Origin: Achromobacter mucicolens
GTDB lineage: Bacteria; Pseudomonadota; Gammaproteobacteria; Burkholderiales; Burkholderiaceae_B
Assembly: GCF_902859725.1 (NCBI RefSeq)
Contig: NZ_CADIJP010000030.1
Coordinates: 1 to 46,271 of the forward strand
Direction: 5' to 3'
Length of the DNA stretch: 46,271 bases
Part shown: piece by piece, positions 24,710-35,762 of the stretch
Layout: each line of letters begins with the position of its first letter
Numbering within the stretch: position 1 is the first letter of the stretch
Notes under the pieces: generated by a model
What the model saw: only the letters and a program-made list of their open reading frames with translations
What the model was told of the DNA's origin: nothing
The model's database searches: none
Position numbers and translations under genes: made by a program

Positions 24710-25534
24710 TTAGCGTTTCTTGGGAGGTTTCGGTGTGGATTTGGATTTGGTTTCCGACGCGGGCAACGGGGCCAGCGCCAGGGCGAAACCATTCGGATAG
24801 CGCAGGTCGGCCTGCGTGACGGTGCGCCCTTCCAGGCGCCCCGCCACGGTGGGCCACGCCTGCACAAAGCGTTGAATACGAGCCGCGAACGGCAAGGCGC
24901 CGGGCAGGCCATGCGGATCCGGCGCGTCGGCGCCCGGATCGCGGCCCAGGTCCAGCAGCATGCCGTTGGACAACACCACGCGCCAGGCATAGCGCGGGCT
25001 CAGTTCCAACTGTTCCACATGCATGTCCAGCGGCGCGAACCAGCGCGCCAGCTCGGCGTAGCGCTGCACCACGAGCGCTTCCGTGCCATCCGGCCCGGAG
25101 AACTGCGGCAGCACCGTGTCGTCGTCCACCTCGCCCGTGTTCGCCGTGAACGCCTCGCCCCAGGTGTTGATCATCTGGTTTTCGTTCCACAGCGCCAGCG
25201 GCTGCTGCTCTTCGATGCGCACACGCAGCACGTTGGGCCAGATCCGCCGCACGGTGGCATGCCGGACCCACGGCACCGATTCGAAGATCTCGCGCGCGTC
25301 GTCCAGGTCCACCGTGAAGAAATTGCCCTTCACGCGCCCTGCGATCGCCGAACGCACCGCGCCCGTCGACACATAGTGCAGATCGGTGTCCGGCATCGAT
25401 TCCAGCTCGATCGCCGTCAACGTGAAATACGGACGCTGCGCCACCCACACCACGCCCGCGATGAGCATGGCGGCAACCGCCAGCACGGCTAGCGTGTTGG
25501 CGATCAGGTTGGTAGTACGAGCGTCGTTCCACAC
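24710..25534 (-). CDS. ftsQ: FtsQ, divisome scaffold protein
   Basis: Bitopic division protein of 274 residues that links FtsB/FtsL and the cytoplasmic divisome. A short basic N-terminus precedes a membrane segment at about residues 10-31 (IANTLAVLAVAAMLIAGVVW), then the POTRA domain at about 37-105 (YFTLTAIELE, VKGNFFTVDLDDAREIFES, PWVRHATVRRIWPNVLRVRI) and the beta domain with WNENQMINTWGEAF. The tail is rich in Pro, Lys and Ser. The start codon is GTG at 25534-25532, 12 nt after the ddl stop codon, with GGA 7 nt upstream. A weak start on a protein needed in low amounts fits what is known of FtsQ expression. Confidence 0.95.
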   Translation of the reverse strand: MWNDARTTNLIANTLAVLAVAAMLIAGVVWVAQRPYFTLTAIELESMPDTDLHYVSTGAVRSAIAGRVKGNFFTVDLDDAREIFESVPWVRHATVRRIWPNVLRVRIEEQQPLALWNENQMINTWGEAFTANTGEVDDDTVLPQFSGPDGTEALVVQRYAELARWFAPLDMHVEQLELSPRYAWRVVLSNGMLLDLGRDPGADAPDPHGLPGALPFAARIQRFVQAWPTVAGRLEGRTVTQADLRYPNGFALALAPLPASETKSKSTPKPPKKR

Positions 25535-25546
25535 GGAATATCCAGG

Positions 25547-26497
25547 TCAAGCGTTGCGAGCGTGGCCGTGCACCTTGCACGAAGCCTCGGACAGGATGGC
25601 CACGCACAATTCTGCATAGCTGATTCCCACGGCCTTCGCGGCCATGGGCACCAGGGAGTGGCCGGTCATGCCGGGCGAAGTATTCATTTCAAGCAGCCAG
25701 GGGCGGTTGTCACCGTCGAGGATGAAATCCGCGCGGCCCCAGCCCTCGCAGCCCAGCGCCTGATAGGCCTTTACGGCAATCCGCGCGACTTCTTCAGCCA
25801 CGTCTGCGGGCAAGGCGGCCGGGCAGAAGTACTGCGTGTCGTCGGAGAAGTACTTGTGTTCGTAGTCGTAGTTGCCGCCGGGCGCGGCGATCTCGATCAC
25901 CGGCAGCGCGCGCGCGGCCTTGCCGGATCCGACGATCGCCACGGTCAGTTCGCGTCCGGTGATGAACTGTTCGGCCAGGACCTCGCTGTCGTAGCGCGCG
26001 GCCGCGGCGTAGGCTTCTTTCATGTCCGAGTAACCGACGACCTTGGTGATGCCCACGGTCGAGCCCTCGTGCGGCGGCTTGATGATCAGCGGCAACTGCA
26101 GGCGGTCCGGAACCAGGCGCAGATCGGTATCGGCGTCGAGCACTTCAAAGTCGGGCGTGGGCAAGCCATGCTGCAGCCAGATGCGCTTGGTCATGGTCTT
26201 GTCCATGGCCAGCGCCGATGCCATCGGGCCGCTGCCGGTATAGGGGATGCCCAGCAGTTCCAGCGCGCCCTGAAGCGTGCCGTCTTCGCCGTAGCGGCCG
26301 TGCAATGCGATAAATACGCGGTCAAAGCCTTCGGCCGCCAGCTCGGCAAGGCTGCGCTCGCCAGTGTCGAACAGGTGCGCGTCCACGCCGGCGCTGCGCA
26401 AGGCTTCCTGTACGCCCTTGCCCGACATGAGCGAGACTTCGCGCTCGGCGGACCGGCCGCCGTACAACACACCTACCTTGCCGAATTGCTTGCTCAT
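25547..26497 (-). CDS. ddl: D-alanine--D-alanine ligase
   Basis: ATP-grasp ligase that joins two D-alanines for the muropeptide, 316 residues. Early motifs are [20 protein letters not shown] and [19 protein letters not shown]. The ATP-grasp region has [16 protein letters not shown] and the end of the active site is [11 protein letters not shown] and [18 protein letters not shown]. The gene is of the DdlB type, set in the dcw cluster between murC and ftsQ. Its ATG overlaps the murC stop by 4 nt (26494-26497). Confidence 0.97.
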   Translation of the reverse strand: MSKQFGKVGVLYGGRSAEREVSLMSGKGVQEALRSAGVDAHLFDTGERSLAELAAEGFDRVFIALHGRYGEDGTLQGALELLGIPYTGSGPMASALAMDKTMTKRIWLQHGLPTPDFEVLDADTDLRLVPDRLQLPLIIKPPHEGSTVGITKVVGYSDMKEAYAAAARYDSEVLAEQFITGRELTVAIVGSGKAARALPVIEIAAPGGNYDYEHKYFSDDTQYFCPAALPADVAEEVARIAVKAYQALGCEGWGRADFILDGDNRPWLLEMNTSPGMTGHSLVPMAAKAVGISYAELCVAILSEASCKVHGHARNA

Positions 26498-27900
26498 GCC
26501 AGCTCTCCCACCTGGGCGGGGACCTTGCTGATCGAACCCGCTCCCATCACGATGACGACGTCGCCATCGCGCACGAAATCCACGACCGCCTGCGGCAGAT
26601 CGGCCACATCTTCAACGAACACCGGCTCGACCTTGCCCGCCACGCGCAGCGCACGCGACAGGGCGCGTCCGTCGGCCGCGACCAGCGGCGGCTCGCCCGC
26701 GGCGTAGACCTCGGTCAACAACACCGCGTCGGCCGTGCCCAGCACGCGCACGAAATCCTCGAAGCAATCGCGCGTCCGCGTGTAGCGGTGCGGCTGGAAG
26801 GCCAGCACGATGCGGCGGTCGGGCCAGGCGCCGCGCGCCGCAGCCAGCGTCGCGGACATCTCGACGGGATGGTGACCGTAGTCGTCGATCACCGTGAAGG
26901 TGCCGCCCCCGTGGTTGGCGGGCACCGCGAATTCACCCGTCTGCGTGAAGCGGCGTCCCACGCCCTTGAACGAACCCAGCGCCTCGCAGATGGCCGCGTC
27001 GGATACGCCCAGCTCGGTCGCCACGGCGATCGCGGCCAGCGCATTGCGCACGTTGTGCAGGCCGGGCAGGTTCAGTTCCACATTCAGCGGCGGCAGCAGC
27101 GTGTCGCGATGGGTGCGTTGCACGTTAAAGCGCATGCGCGTGCCGTGGGCCTGCACTTCATAGGCGCGCACCTGGGCGTCCTCGTTCAGCCCGTAGGTCG
27201 TGATGGGACGCGACACGAACGGCATGATCTCGCGCACGTTGGCGTCGTCCGAGCACAGCACGGCGCTGCCGTAGAACGGCAGGCGCTGCGTGAATTCGAT
27301 GAAGGCGCTCTTCAGGCGCGCCACGTCGTGACCGTACGTGTCCATGTGATCGGCATCGATATTGGTCACGATGGCCATCACCGGCAACAGGTTCAGGAAC
27401 GAGGCGTCCGATTCGTCGGCCTCGACCACGATGTAGTCGCCCTGCCCCAGCCGCGCATTGGCGCCCGCCGAATTCAGCCGGCCGCCGATCACGAACGTGG
27501 GATCCAGGTCGCCTGCCGCCAGCACGCTGGCGACCAGGCTGGTCGTGGTGGTCTTGCCGTGCGTGCCCGCCACGGCGATGCCGCGCTTCAAGCGCATCAG
27601 TTCGGCCAGCATGATGGCGCGCGGCACCACCGGGATGCGTGCAGCGCGCGCCGCGATCACTTCGGGGTTGTCGCCCGCGACCGCGGTGGACGTGACGATG
27701 GCGCTGGCGCCCGTGACGTTGCTGGCGGCATGGCCAATCGCGATCTTCACGCCCAGGCCGGCCAGGCGGCGCGTCACCGCCGACTCGTTCAGGTCGGATC
27801 CGCTGATGTCGTAGCCCAGGTTCAGCAGCACTTCGGCGATGCCGCTCATGCCCGAACCGCCGATGCCTACAAAATGGATATGTTGAATTCTGTGTTTCAT
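26494..27900 (-). CDS. murC: MurC, UDP-N-acetylmuramate--L-alanine ligase
   Basis: First amino-acid-adding Mur ligase, attaching L-alanine to UDP-MurNAc, 468 residues. The N-terminal nucleotide-sugar domain starts [19 protein letters not shown] (residues 7-25), the ATP P-loop is [10 protein letters not shown] (111-120), and the central domain has [15 protein letters not shown] and [13 protein letters not shown]. The C-terminal domain contains [14 protein letters not shown] and FQPHRYTRT. The start codon ATG 27900 overlaps the murG stop by 4 nt, and its own end overlaps ddl by 4 nt, so all three are coupled. Confidence 0.97.
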   Translation of the reverse strand: MKHRIQHIHFVGIGGSGMSGIAEVLLNLGYDISGSDLNESAVTRRLAGLGVKIAIGHAASNVTGASAIVTSTAVAGDNPEVIAARAARIPVVPRAIMLAELMRLKRGIAVAGTHGKTTTTSLVASVLAAGDLDPTFVIGGRLNSAGANARLGQGDYIVVEADESDASFLNLLPVMAIVTNIDADHMDTYGHDVARLKSAFIEFTQRLPFYGSAVLCSDDANVREIMPFVSRPITTYGLNEDAQVRAYEVQAHGTRMRFNVQRTHRDTLLPPLNVELNLPGLHNVRNALAAIAVATELGVSDAAICEALGSFKGVGRRFTQTGEFAVPANHGGGTFTVIDDYGHHPVEMSATLAAARGAWPDRRIVLAFQPHRYTRTRDCFEDFVRVLGTADAVLLTEVYAAGEPPLVAADGRALSRALRVAGKVEPVFVEDVADLPQAVVDFVRDGDVVIVMGAGSISKVPAQVGELA

Positions 27901-28973
27901 GATGAACGCCCCGCTGCTTGTTCACAGACGTCGGCGATATGGGCGGCCGCGTCGGGACGCGCATGCGCGCGGGCCCGGACGCCGACAGCCTCGAGTTCTT
28001 GTCGGGTGCGCTGGCTCAGCCAGTCCGCCAGCCACTCGGGCGTCATGGCGGTCTGCGGCTGTAGCCACGCGGCCTGCGCGTCGCTCAGGAAGCGCGCGTT
28101 GGCGGTCTGGTGGTCATCGATCGCGTGGGGGAACGGCACGAACAGCGCCGCAACGCCGGCAGCCGCCACTTCGGACACCGTCATGGCGCCCGCGCGGCAG
28201 ATCAGCAGGTCGGCGTCGGCCATGGCGCCCGCCATGTCGTCGATGAAGGCGCGGCAGTCGGCCTGAACACCCGCTTGGGCGTAGGCCTGCTGAAGCGCCG
28301 GCAAATGTTGTTCGCCGGCCTGATGGACAACCGTCGGCCGGCGCTCGAGCGGCAGACGCGCAAGCGCCTGCGGCACGGTGGTGTTCAAGGCTTGCGCCCC
28401 CAGGCTGCCGCCCACCACCAGCACGCGCAGCGGGCCGGTGCGGCCGGCGTAGCGTTCGGCGGGATCGGGCAAGGCGCACAGGTCGGCACGCACCGGGTTG
28501 CCCATGGCTTCACCCTTGGGCAGCACACCGGGAAAACCGCTCAGCACGCGGCGCGACATCTTGGCCAGGCATTTGTTCGCGGTGCCCGCGACGGCATTCT
28601 GTTCGTGCACGACCAGCGGCGTGCCGCGCAGCGCAGCGATCACGCCGCCCGGGAACGCCACGTAGCCGCCCATGCCCAGCACCACGTCGGGGCGCACGTC
28701 GGACAGCCGCGACCACGCCTGCGCAAATGCGCGCAGCAACAGGAACGGCAGCTTGAGCAGCGCGGACGCGCCCTTGCCGCGCACGCCCTGGAAACGCAGC
28801 GGCACCAGTTCGATACCGCGCGGCGGCACGAGGCGGCCTTCCATCTTGTCGGGATTGCCCAGCCACAGCACGCGCCAGCCGCGTTCGCGCAGCACGTCAG
28901 CCACGGCCAGACCGGGCATGATGTGGCCGCCGGTGCCACCGGCCATGATGAGGATGGTGCGCGCGGCGGTCAT
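27897..28973 (-). CDS. murG: MurG, lipid II-forming N-acetylglucosaminyltransferase
   Basis: Peripheral inner-membrane GT28 enzyme that adds GlcNAc to lipid I to give lipid II, 358 residues. The glycine-rich loop [15 protein letters not shown] is at residues 11-25, a second glycine loop is [14 protein letters not shown], the acceptor region has [10 protein letters not shown], and the UDP-GlcNAc signature [20 protein letters not shown] lies in the C-terminal half. ATG 28973 is chosen because homology starts there and it overlaps the ftsW stop codon by 4 nt (28970-28973). A longer upstream frame is a shadow of ftsW. Confidence 0.97.
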   Translation of the reverse strand: MTAARTILIMAGGTGGHIMPGLAVADVLRERGWRVLWLGNPDKMEGRLVPPRGIELVPLRFQGVRGKGASALLKLPFLLLRAFAQAWSRLSDVRPDVVLGMGGYVAFPGGVIAALRGTPLVVHEQNAVAGTANKCLAKMSRRVLSGFPGVLPKGEAMGNPVRADLCALPDPAERYAGRTGPLRVLVVGGSLGAQALNTTVPQALARLPLERRPTVVHQAGEQHLPALQQAYAQAGVQADCRAFIDDMAGAMADADLLICRAGAMTVSEVAAAGVAALFVPFPHAIDDHQTANARFLSDAQAAWLQPQTAMTPEWLADWLSQRTRQELEAVGVRARAHARPDAAAHIADVCEQAAGRSS

Positions 28974-30163
28974 ACCCGTCCTCCGCGCATCATGATGCGA
29001 TTTTCCACGTCGACCCGGATCAGCATGGCCAGCGCGCACAGGTTCATCACCACGCCCGATCCGCCGTAGCTCATCAGCGGCAGCGTCAGACCCTTGGTGG
29101 GCAGTAGGCCCAGGCACACGCCCATGTTGATGAACGATTGAACGCCAAACCACATGGCCACGCCGTGCGCAACCAGCCCGGCGAACGTGCGCTCCATGGC
29201 GATGGCCTGCCGGCCGATGTCGAAACCTCGGTAGACGATGATGGCAAACAGCGTGATCACCAGCATCACGCCAGCAAACCCCAGCTCCTCGCCCACCACG
29301 GCCATCAGGAAGTCGGTGTGCGCTTCGGGCAGGTAATGCAGCTTTTCGACGCTGGCGCCCAGGCCCACGCCGAGCCATTCACCACGGCCCAGCGCAATCA
29401 GCGAATGCGACAACTGATAGGCGCTGCCGTATGCGTTGTCTTCGTTCCAGGGATCCAGGTACGCGAACAGACGCGCACGGCGCCAGGGCGACAGCCAGAT
29501 CAGCATCAGGAACGTGCCCACCAGCACGGCGAGCAGGCTGCTGAAATACTTGCCGTTGATGCCGCCCAGGAACAGGATGCCGATGGCAATGGCTACGATC
29601 ACCATGAAGGCGCCCAGGTCGGGTTCAAGCAGCAGCAGCATGCCCACGCCGGCCAGCGCAAACGCCATCGGCAAAAAGCCGCGGGCAAAGGCCTGCATGT
29701 GCTCCTGCTTGCGCACGGTGTAATCCGCCGCGTACAGCAAGGCTGCAAGCTTCATCAGTTCGGACGGCTGGAAGTTCAGCGGACCCAGTGGAATCCAGCG
29801 GTGCGCGCCGTTGACCTCGCGGCCGATCCCCGGGATCAGCACGGCCACCAGCAGCACCATCGTCACCACGAAAAGCGGCACGGCCAGGCGCTGCCAGACG
29901 CGGATGGGGATCGACAGCACCACGGCGGCGCCGACCAGCCCCGCGCTGACGAACAGGCCGTGGCGGATCACGAAGTAGTAGCGGCCATAGGACGCATAGC
30001 GCGGGCCGTCGGCCAGCGCGATCGACGCCGAATACACCATCAGCAGGCCGAGCAGCAGCAACGTCGAAGCCGCGATCACGAGCGGCATGTCGAAGTTGCG
30101 CATGCGGGTACGGCCGGGCCGTACGGCGTTGACGCTGGCGGTGAGGTCGGCGATCAGGCTCAT
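28970..30163 (-). CDS. ftsW: FtsW, septal SEDS peptidoglycan glycosyltransferase
   Basis: Polytopic SEDS-family enzyme that polymerises lipid II at the septum together with FtsI, 397 residues with about ten membrane helices. Landmarks are [48 protein letters not shown], the large periplasmic loop with [20 protein letters not shown] and [18 protein letters not shown], and the C-terminal [15 protein letters not shown]. The catalytic Asp is the one in EPDLGAF-type or loop positions of SEDS proteins. ATG 30163 is taken as the start. It overlaps by 4 nt the stop of a 20-codon frame bridging from murD (30160-30222), so ftsW translation may be fed from murD through this frame. The stop codon overlaps murG by 4 nt. 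Confidence 0.96.
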   Translation of the reverse strand: MSLIADLTASVNAVRPGRTRMRNFDMPLVIAASTLLLLGLLMVYSASIALADGPRYASYGRYYFVIRHGLFVSAGLVGAAVVLSIPIRVWQRLAVPLFVVTMVLLVAVLIPGIGREVNGAHRWIPLGPLNFQPSELMKLAALLYAADYTVRKQEHMQAFARGFLPMAFALAGVGMLLLLEPDLGAFMVIVAIAIGILFLGGINGKYFSSLLAVLVGTFLMLIWLSPWRRARLFAYLDPWNEDNAYGSAYQLSHSLIALGRGEWLGVGLGASVEKLHYLPEAHTDFLMAVVGEELGFAGVMLVITLFAIIVYRGFDIGRQAIAMERTFAGLVAHGVAMWFGVQSFINMGVCLGLLPTKGLTLPLMSYGGSGVVMNLCALAMLIRVDVENRIMMRGGRV

Positions 30164-30222
30164 TGTGCGCCCTCGGCGTCGCGCGCCATGGAATTCGCCC
30201 GGGAAGCGGCGTTGCGGATCAT
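30160..30222 (-). other. 20-codon bridging frame between murD and ftsW
   Basis: A short reading frame [20 protein letters not shown] starts at ATG 30222-30220, overlapping the murD stop by 4 nt (ATGA), and ends at TGA 30162-30160, overlapping the ftsW start by 4 nt (ATGA). It fills the only real gap in the coupled stretch from rsmH to ddl exactly. It may be a translational relay, a tiny protein, or a coincidence; no homology is recognised. Confidence 0.45.
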
Positions 30223-31751
30223 GCCACCTCCCCACGGTCGCGGGCCAGGTCTTCGACCTCTTCCACGAACACCTGCCCGCGATGCGGGTAATTGCGGAAC
30301 ATGTCCAGGCTGGCGCAGGCCGGCGACAGCAGCACCGCGTCGCCGGGCTGAGCCAGTTCGGCAGCGCCGCGCACGGCATCGCGCAGCGTTTCGACGGTGA
30401 TGCACTTGACGCCTGTCGGCTCCAGCACGCGTCCGATCTCGGGGCCATCCAGACCGATCAGCATCACCGCGCGCGCATGACGCGACACCCCAGGAATCAG
30501 CGGCGAGAAATCCTGGCCTTTGCCCTGGCCGCCGGCGATCAGCACCACAGGCTGACCCAGGCCTTCCAGCGCGGCCACGGTGGCGCCCACGTTGGTGCCC
30601 TTGCTGTCATTGATGTAATCCACGCCGCCAATCGTGCGCACGAAGGCGGCGCGATGCGGCTCGCCCGCGTAGTCGCGCAACGCGCGCAGCATGGCGCCCC
30701 AGCCCAGGTCCAGGCAGCGGGCAAGCTGCAAGGCGGCCAGCGCGTTCAACGCGTTGTGGATGCCCCGGATGCGCAAGGCGTCCACGGGCATCAGGCGGCT
30801 CATGCGGCCCTTGGCGCGCACGGGTTCGGGCGCGTCCTTCTTGCGCCGCGTGGGCGGCGCCGGTTCGTCGAAATCGTTGGGTTCGCAGGCCGTCAGCCAT
30901 GCCACGCCCTGCCCGAGTTCCAGGCCCATGTCGCCGACCAGTTCCGGCACATCGCGGCCGAAGCTGCGCACGTGCATCGCGTTGAGCGCGGACACCATCT
31001 CCACGGTAAGCGGGTCGTCGCGGTTGACGATGGCGACGCGCGCCATCTTCAACAAGCGCGCCTTGGCCTGGGCGTACGCCTGCATGCCGCCGTGCCAATC
31101 AAGGTGGTCCTGGGTCACGTTCAGCACGACGGCCGCATCGGCCATCAGCGTGCGCGTGGTTTCAAGCTGGAAGCTGGACAGTTCCAGCACCCACACCTGC
31201 GGCAGCGTGTCCGTGTCCAGTGCGTTCATCAGCGCGGCCAGCGCCGCGGGGCTGATGTTGCCAGCGGCCACCACCGTCAGACCGCTGGCTTCGACCAGTT
31301 GCCGGGTCAGCGCGGTAACGGTGGTCTTGCCGTTGGTACCCGTCACGGCCAGCAGCCGCGGACGGTATTCGCGGGCCGTGGCCAGATCCGCCAGCGCGCG
31401 GGCGAAGAGTTCGATTTCACCGACGACTTCGATGCCGCGGGCCTCGGCCTCGCGCAGCAGGTCGGCGGCCGGCGCCTGGGCAGGCGCCAGGCCGGGGCTC
31501 AGCACCACCTGCGACACGCCGTCCAGCAGATCGGTTGCGAACGACGCGTCGCAACCCAGGCGGTATTCCACTTCGTTTTGCGCCAGCGACTCGCGCAGCG
31601 CGGCAAGACCTCCCGGCTCCGCGCGCGTGTCGGCCACGCGCAGGCGGGCGCCCTGGCGGGCGCACCAGCGTGCGGCGGCGACACCCGTCTCGCCCAATCC
31701 AAGGATCAGAACGAGCGGCGCATCTACGCGGGAGGTTTCCATCATGTTCAT
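30219..31751 (-). CDS. murD: MurD, UDP-N-acetylmuramoyl-L-alanine--D-glutamate ligase
   Basis: Adds D-glutamate to UDP-MurNAc-L-Ala, 510 residues, longer than the usual 430-450. The N-terminal Rossmann motif is [17 protein letters not shown] (residues 13-29), the ATP loop is TGTNGKTT (137-144), and the central domain has SSFQLETTR and [12 protein letters not shown]. The substrate region is [19 protein letters not shown]. The extra length includes a charged, Pro-rich insertion at about 289-322 ([19 protein letters not shown]) between the central and C-terminal domains, probably a surface loop. The start ATG 31751 overlaps the mraY stop by 4 nt. Confidence 0.97.
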   Translation of the reverse strand: MNMMETSRVDAPLVLILGLGETGVAAARWCARQGARLRVADTRAEPGGLAALRESLAQNEVEYRLGCDASFATDLLDGVSQVVLSPGLAPAQAPAADLLREAEARGIEVVGEIELFARALADLATAREYRPRLLAVTGTNGKTTVTALTRQLVEASGLTVVAAGNISPAALAALMNALDTDTLPQVWVLELSSFQLETTRTLMADAAVVLNVTQDHLDWHGGMQAYAQAKARLLKMARVAIVNRDDPLTVEMVSALNAMHVRSFGRDVPELVGDMGLELGQGVAWLTACEPNDFDEPAPPTRRKKDAPEPVRAKGRMSRLMPVDALRIRGIHNALNALAALQLARCLDLGWGAMLRALRDYAGEPHRAAFVRTIGGVDYINDSKGTNVGATVAALEGLGQPVVLIAGGQGKGQDFSPLIPGVSRHARAVMLIGLDGPEIGRVLEPTGVKCITVETLRDAVRGAAELAQPGDAVLLSPACASLDMFRNYPHRGQVFVEEVEDLARDRGEVA

Positions 31752-32917
31752 CGCAACTTCAGCGTAGAGAGGCCAATCAGCACCAGCATCATGCTGATGA
31801 TCCAGAAACGCACGACCACCTGGGTTTCCTTCCAGCCGCCCACTTCAAAGTGATGATGCAACGGGGCCATGCGGAAAATGCGTCGACCTGTTCCATAACG
31901 TCGCTTCGTGTACTTGAACCAGGTCACCTGGAGCATCACCGAAAGGGTCTCAACCACGAACACGCCGCCCATGATGAACAGCACGATCTCCTGGCGCACG
32001 ATGACTGCAATCGTGCCCAACGCGCCGCCCAGCGCCAGCGCGCCGACGTCGCCCATGAACACTTGCGCCGGATACGCGTTGAACCATAAAAATGCGAGTC
32101 CAGCGCCCCCGATCGCCGCGCACAGCACCATCAATTCCGATGCGCCGGGGATGTACGGAAACAGCAGGTACTTCGAATAGTCGACGCGGCCGACCACGTA
32201 CGCGAAGATGCCGAGCGCGCTACCGACCATCACGGTCGGCATGATCGCCAGGCCATCCAGGCCATCGGTAAGGTTCACGGCGTTGCTGGTGCCGACGATC
32301 ACGGCCCACGTCAGCGCCACAAAACCGAGCACACCGAGCGGATAGCTCACCGTCTTGAAGAACGGCACGATCAGGTCGGCGCGCGTCGGCAGGGACATCG
32401 TGAAGCCGCTGCCCACCCATGCCTTGAAAAGGGGCCACAGTTCCGTGTTGGCGGGCGCGGACACCGCGAAGGCCAGATACACCGCAGCCACCATGCCGAT
32501 GGTGGCTTGCCAGAAGAATTTTTGCCGCGCCGGCATCCCTTCGGGATCGCGATAGACCACCTTGCGATAGTCGTCGCGCCAGCCGATCCAGCCAAACCCG
32601 AAGGTCACCAGCAAAACGACCCACACGAAGCGGTTCGTCCAGTCCGCCCACAGCAAGGTGCTGATGGCGATGGAAATCAGGATCAAGACGCCGCCCATCG
32701 TGGGCGTGCCGGTCTTGACCAGATGCGATTCGGGACCGTAGGTGCGCACGGCCTGGCCGATCTTCATTTCGGTCAGCTTGCGGATCACGCGCGGGCCGGC
32801 CACCAGGCCGATCACCAGCGCCGTCGCGCAGGCCAGCACGGCGCGCAGGGTGATGTATTCGAACACGCCCAGCGCGCGCACATCGTCAGAAAGCAGACGG
32901 GCGATCTCAAGCAGCAT
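31748..32917 (-). CDS. mraY: MraY, phospho-MurNAc-pentapeptide transferase
   Basis: Integral membrane enzyme that transfers phospho-MurNAc-pentapeptide to undecaprenyl phosphate to form lipid I, 389 residues with about ten membrane helices. Motifs include [40 protein letters not shown] with the essential Asp pair, [34 protein letters not shown], and the C-terminal [19 protein letters not shown] with the active-site histidines. ATG 32917 is chosen; it lies within the 3' end of the murE-murF gene, giving an 11-nt overlap. Confidence 0.97.
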   Translation of the reverse strand: MLLEIARLLSDDVRALGVFEYITLRAVLACATALVIGLVAGPRVIRKLTEMKIGQAVRTYGPESHLVKTGTPTMGGVLILISIAISTLLWADWTNRFVWVVLLVTFGFGWIGWRDDYRKVVYRDPEGMPARQKFFWQATIGMVAAVYLAFAVSAPANTELWPLFKAWVGSGFTMSLPTRADLIVPFFKTVSYPLGVLGFVALTWAVIVGTSNAVNLTDGLDGLAIMPTVMVGSALGIFAYVVGRVDYSKYLLFPYIPGASELMVLCAAIGGAGLAFLWFNAYPAQVFMGDVGALALGGALGTIAVIVRQEIVLFIMGGVFVVETLSVMLQVTWFKYTKRRYGTGRRIFRMAPLHHHFEVGGWKETQVVVRFWIISMMLVLIGLSTLKLR

Positions 32918-35762
32918 GCTGCTCTCCCTGCCCCGAGGCTGCCGAACCTTCATTCAAAGAAAAAGCCGTCACTACCCGCTCCATGCGCATAAAGCGCGAT
33001 CCTTTTACCAATACGCAGGACGGGCGCAAGCCGCGCAAGGCGGCAACGACTTCGTCTACCGATGCGCAGGCGTGCGCGCCAGGGCCGAATGCGGCGGCGG
33101 CCGCCCGGCTGGCTTCGCCTAGCGTGATGAATGCGTCGAGCCCATGCTCGCGCGCGTAATTGCCCACCTCGACGTGCATGGCGGGGCCGTTATCCCCGAC
33201 TTCGCCCATGTCGCCCAGCACCAGGACGCGCGTGCCGGCAATGCGCGCAAGTACATCGATGGCTGCGCGAACCGAATCGGGGTTGGCATTGTAGGTGTCA
33301 TCGATGAGCAGCGTTCCGTCACTCATTCGCTTGTGCTGCATGCGGCCGGCCACGGGGCTGAATCCGGCCAGCGCCCGCACCGCGGTCTCCAGCGGCGCAC
33401 CCGCGGCGATCGCGCTGGCGATGGCCGCCAGCGCGTTGCGCAGGTTGTGCAGCCCCGCCACCGGCAGCGTCAGATCGGCAACGCCGACCGGCGTCACGAC
33501 ACGGCAGCGCGTGGCGTCCACTTCCGCAATTATCTGCTCGGCATAGACATCCAACCCCGGCTGCAGCCCGAACCGCAGCACGCGGCGCGGCGCGGCCAGC
33601 GCGTCCCAGATGGCCGAGTAGGGTTCATCTCCGGGATACACCGCGATTCCATCCGCCGGCAGCGCGGTGATTGCGGCGCCGTTCTCGTGCGCAACCGCCT
33701 CGACGGTGTGCATGAATTCCTGATGTTCGCGCTGCGCATTGGTGACCAGCGCCACGGTCGGCGCGGCAATGGCGGCCAGCTGCGCGATCTCGCCCGGATG
33801 GTTCATGCCCAGTTCGAACACGGCGGCGCGATGCTCGGGGCGCAGGCGCAGCAACGTCAGCGGCACGCCGATATCGTTATTCAGATTACCGGCCGTGGCC
33901 AGGCGCCCCGCTTCGCCCTGCCATTCGGCGAGCATCGCGGAGATCATTTCCTTGGTGGTCGTCTTGCCATTGCTGCCGGCCACCGCCACCACGGGCAGCG
34001 AAAAACGCGAGCGCCAGGCGGCGCCAATGCGCGTCAGCGCAACGCGCGTATCGCCCACGACCAGCTGCGTCAGCCCGGCATCGGCGACCCGATGCGCGAC
34101 GAGCGCCGCGCAGGCGCCGCGCGAGGCGGCCTGGTCCAGATAGTCGTGCGCGTCGAAGTTCTCACCAACCAGCGCGACGAAGAGCTCGCCTTCGCCAATG
34201 CGGCGCGTGTCCGTGGATACGCCCGGCGTCTGCTGCAACAGCAGCGCCACGCGCGCCCACTCGCGGTCGTCGAACGGCAGCTTTTCACCGCCGATGTCCT
34301 GGTAGGTTTCGTGTCCCTTGCCCGCCAGCAGCACCACATCTTCGGGCGAAGCCGCCCAGATCGTCTGCAGGATGGCGCGCGCGCGGTCGACTTCCACGTC
34401 GGCTCGCACCGCTTCGGGAATGCCGGCCAGGATTTGCTGAACGATCGCCTCGGGCGACTCGGTGCGCGGATTGTCGCTGGAGACAACGACGTGATCCGCC
34501 AGCTCCGCGGCGATCGCGCCCATGACGGGGCGCTTGCCCGGATCGCGCTCGCCGCCGCAACCGAACAGGCACACCAGGCGCCCGGAACGCGCCGTGGCGA
34601 CGGCGCGCAATGCCAGCAGCGCGCGCGAGAGCGCGTCAGGCGTGTGGGCGTAATCCACCACCACCAGCGGACCGCGGGCCGCATGCGCCGGCAGGCTGAC
34701 AGCGGGCTCCACGGTCTGCAGACGGCCATCGACCGGGTCCGTCGCGGCCAGCTCGCGCGCAATCTGCGCGAACGGCAGGCCCAGCTTGTACAGCACGCCC
34801 GCCACCAGCAGCAGGTTCGAAACGTTGTGCGCTCCCAGCAGGCGCGTCACGATCTGCGCCTCGCCGTGCGGCGATACCAGCGTGAAGATCTGGCCCTGCG
34901 ACGTCGCCTGCAGATCGCGGGCACGCATCGCGGCGGGGATTGCGGGATCGTCGCTCAGGCTGTAGCCCATCGGCGACACGCCTTCCGGCAAGGCGGCGAG
35001 CATCCGCCGTCCGGCCTCATCGTCGGCATTGATCACTGCCGCAGTCAGGCCCGGCCAGCTGAAAAGGCGCGCTTTGGCCTCTTCGTAACGCTCCATCGTG
35101 ACGTGGTAGTCCAGATGATCGCGCGTCAGATTCGTGAACGCGGCCAGCGCGACGCGCACGCCATCCATGCGGCCTTGTTCGATGCCGATCGACGAGGCCT
35201 CCATGGCCACGGCTTTCGCGCCGGCGTCGCGCATCGCGGCCAGCGTGCGATGCACCGTCAGCACGTCGGGCGTCGTCAGGCTGCCGCCCAGCGTCTGCCC
35301 GTCGGGCAGCACGGCGCCCAGCGTGCCGATCGTGCCGCAAGCCTTCTCGTTGCGGCTCAGGGCATGTGCAATCCATTGCACCGAAGAGGTCTTGCCGTTG
35401 GTGCCCGTCACGGCAACCACCGCCAGCGCGGCCGACGGGCGTCCATACCAGGTGTCGCCCAGCTCACCCAGCAACGAGCGCAGGCCCGTCACGGCAAGCA
35501 TGGGCGTGCCGGCCGACGCGGCCTGCACGGCATCGGTGGCCGGGGCTTCGAACAGCACCGCGCTGGCGCCCAGCGCCAACGCCTTGTCTATATAGAGACG
35601 ACCGTCACTGGAAAGGCCCGGGCAGGCGACGAACACGTCGCCCGGCTCGATGTCGCGCGAGTCCAGCTTCAGATGCGCGGTCAGCGACACGCGCTCATGC
35701 AACCACGCCACGGTCTCGGCAACCGTGGCGACAGAGGAAAAGTGGAAGCCGTTGGCGCTCAT
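32907..35762 (-). CDS. murE-murF: MurE-MurF fusion, bifunctional muropeptide ligase
   Basis: One frame of 951 residues encodes both the diaminopimelate-adding ligase (MurE, about 1-508) and the D-Ala-D-Ala-adding ligase (MurF, about 511-951). The MurE part has P-loop GTNGKTS (120-126), substrate motif DNPR (430-433) that points to meso-diaminopimelate, and [12 protein letters not shown]. The MurF part has [21 protein letters not shown]-loop GSNGKTTT (596-603), [18 protein letters not shown] and [11 protein letters not shown]. MurE is complete up to its last helix ([12 protein letters not shown]), which then passes directly to the MurF strand GVSTDTR. The MurF N-terminal segment of about 20-25 residues seen in E. 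coli is missing and no linker is present. The fusion is known in Bordetella. It overlaps ftsI by 4 nt and mraY by 11 nt. Confidence 0.97.
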   Translation of the reverse strand: MSANGFHFSSVATVAETVAWLHERVSLTAHLKLDSRDIEPGDVFVACPGLSSDGRLYIDKALALGASAVLFEAPATDAVQAASAGTPMLAVTGLRSLLGELGDTWYGRPSAALAVVAVTGTNGKTSSVQWIAHALSRNEKACGTIGTLGAVLPDGQTLGGSLTTPDVLTVHRTLAAMRDAGAKAVAMEASSIGIEQGRMDGVRVALAAFTNLTRDHLDYHVTMERYEEAKARLFSWPGLTAAVINADDEAGRRMLAALPEGVSPMGYSLSDDPAIPAAMRARDLQATSQGQIFTLVSPHGEAQIVTRLLGAHNVSNLLLVAGVLYKLGLPFAQIARELAATDPVDGRLQTVEPAVSLPAHAARGPLVVVDYAHTPDALSRALLALRAVATARSGRLVCLFGCGGERDPGKRPVMGAIAAELADHVVVSSDNPRTESPEAIVQQILAGIPEAVRADVEVDRARAILQTIWAASPEDVVLLAGKGHETYQDIGGEKLPFDDREWARVALLLQQTPGVSTDTRRIGEGELFVALVGENFDAHDYLDQAASRGACAALVAHRVADAGLTQLVVGDTRVALTRIGAAWRSRFSLPVVAVAGSNGKTTTKEMISAMLAEWQGEAGRLATAGNLNNDIGVPLTLLRLRPEHRAAVFELGMNHPGEIAQLAAIAAPTVALVTNAQREHQEFMHTVEAVAHENGAAITALPADGIAVYPGDEPYSAIWDALAAPRRVLRFGLQPGLDVYAEQIIAEVDATRCRVVTPVGVADLTLPVAGLHNLRNALAAIASAIAAGAPLETAVRALAGFSPVAGRMQHKRMSDGTLLIDDTYNANPDSVRAAIDVLARIAGTRVLVLGDMGEVGDNGPAMHVEVGNYAREHGLDAFITLGEASRAAAAAFGPGAHACASVDEVVAALRGLRPSCVLVKGSRFMRMERVVTAFSLNEGSAASGQGEQHAA

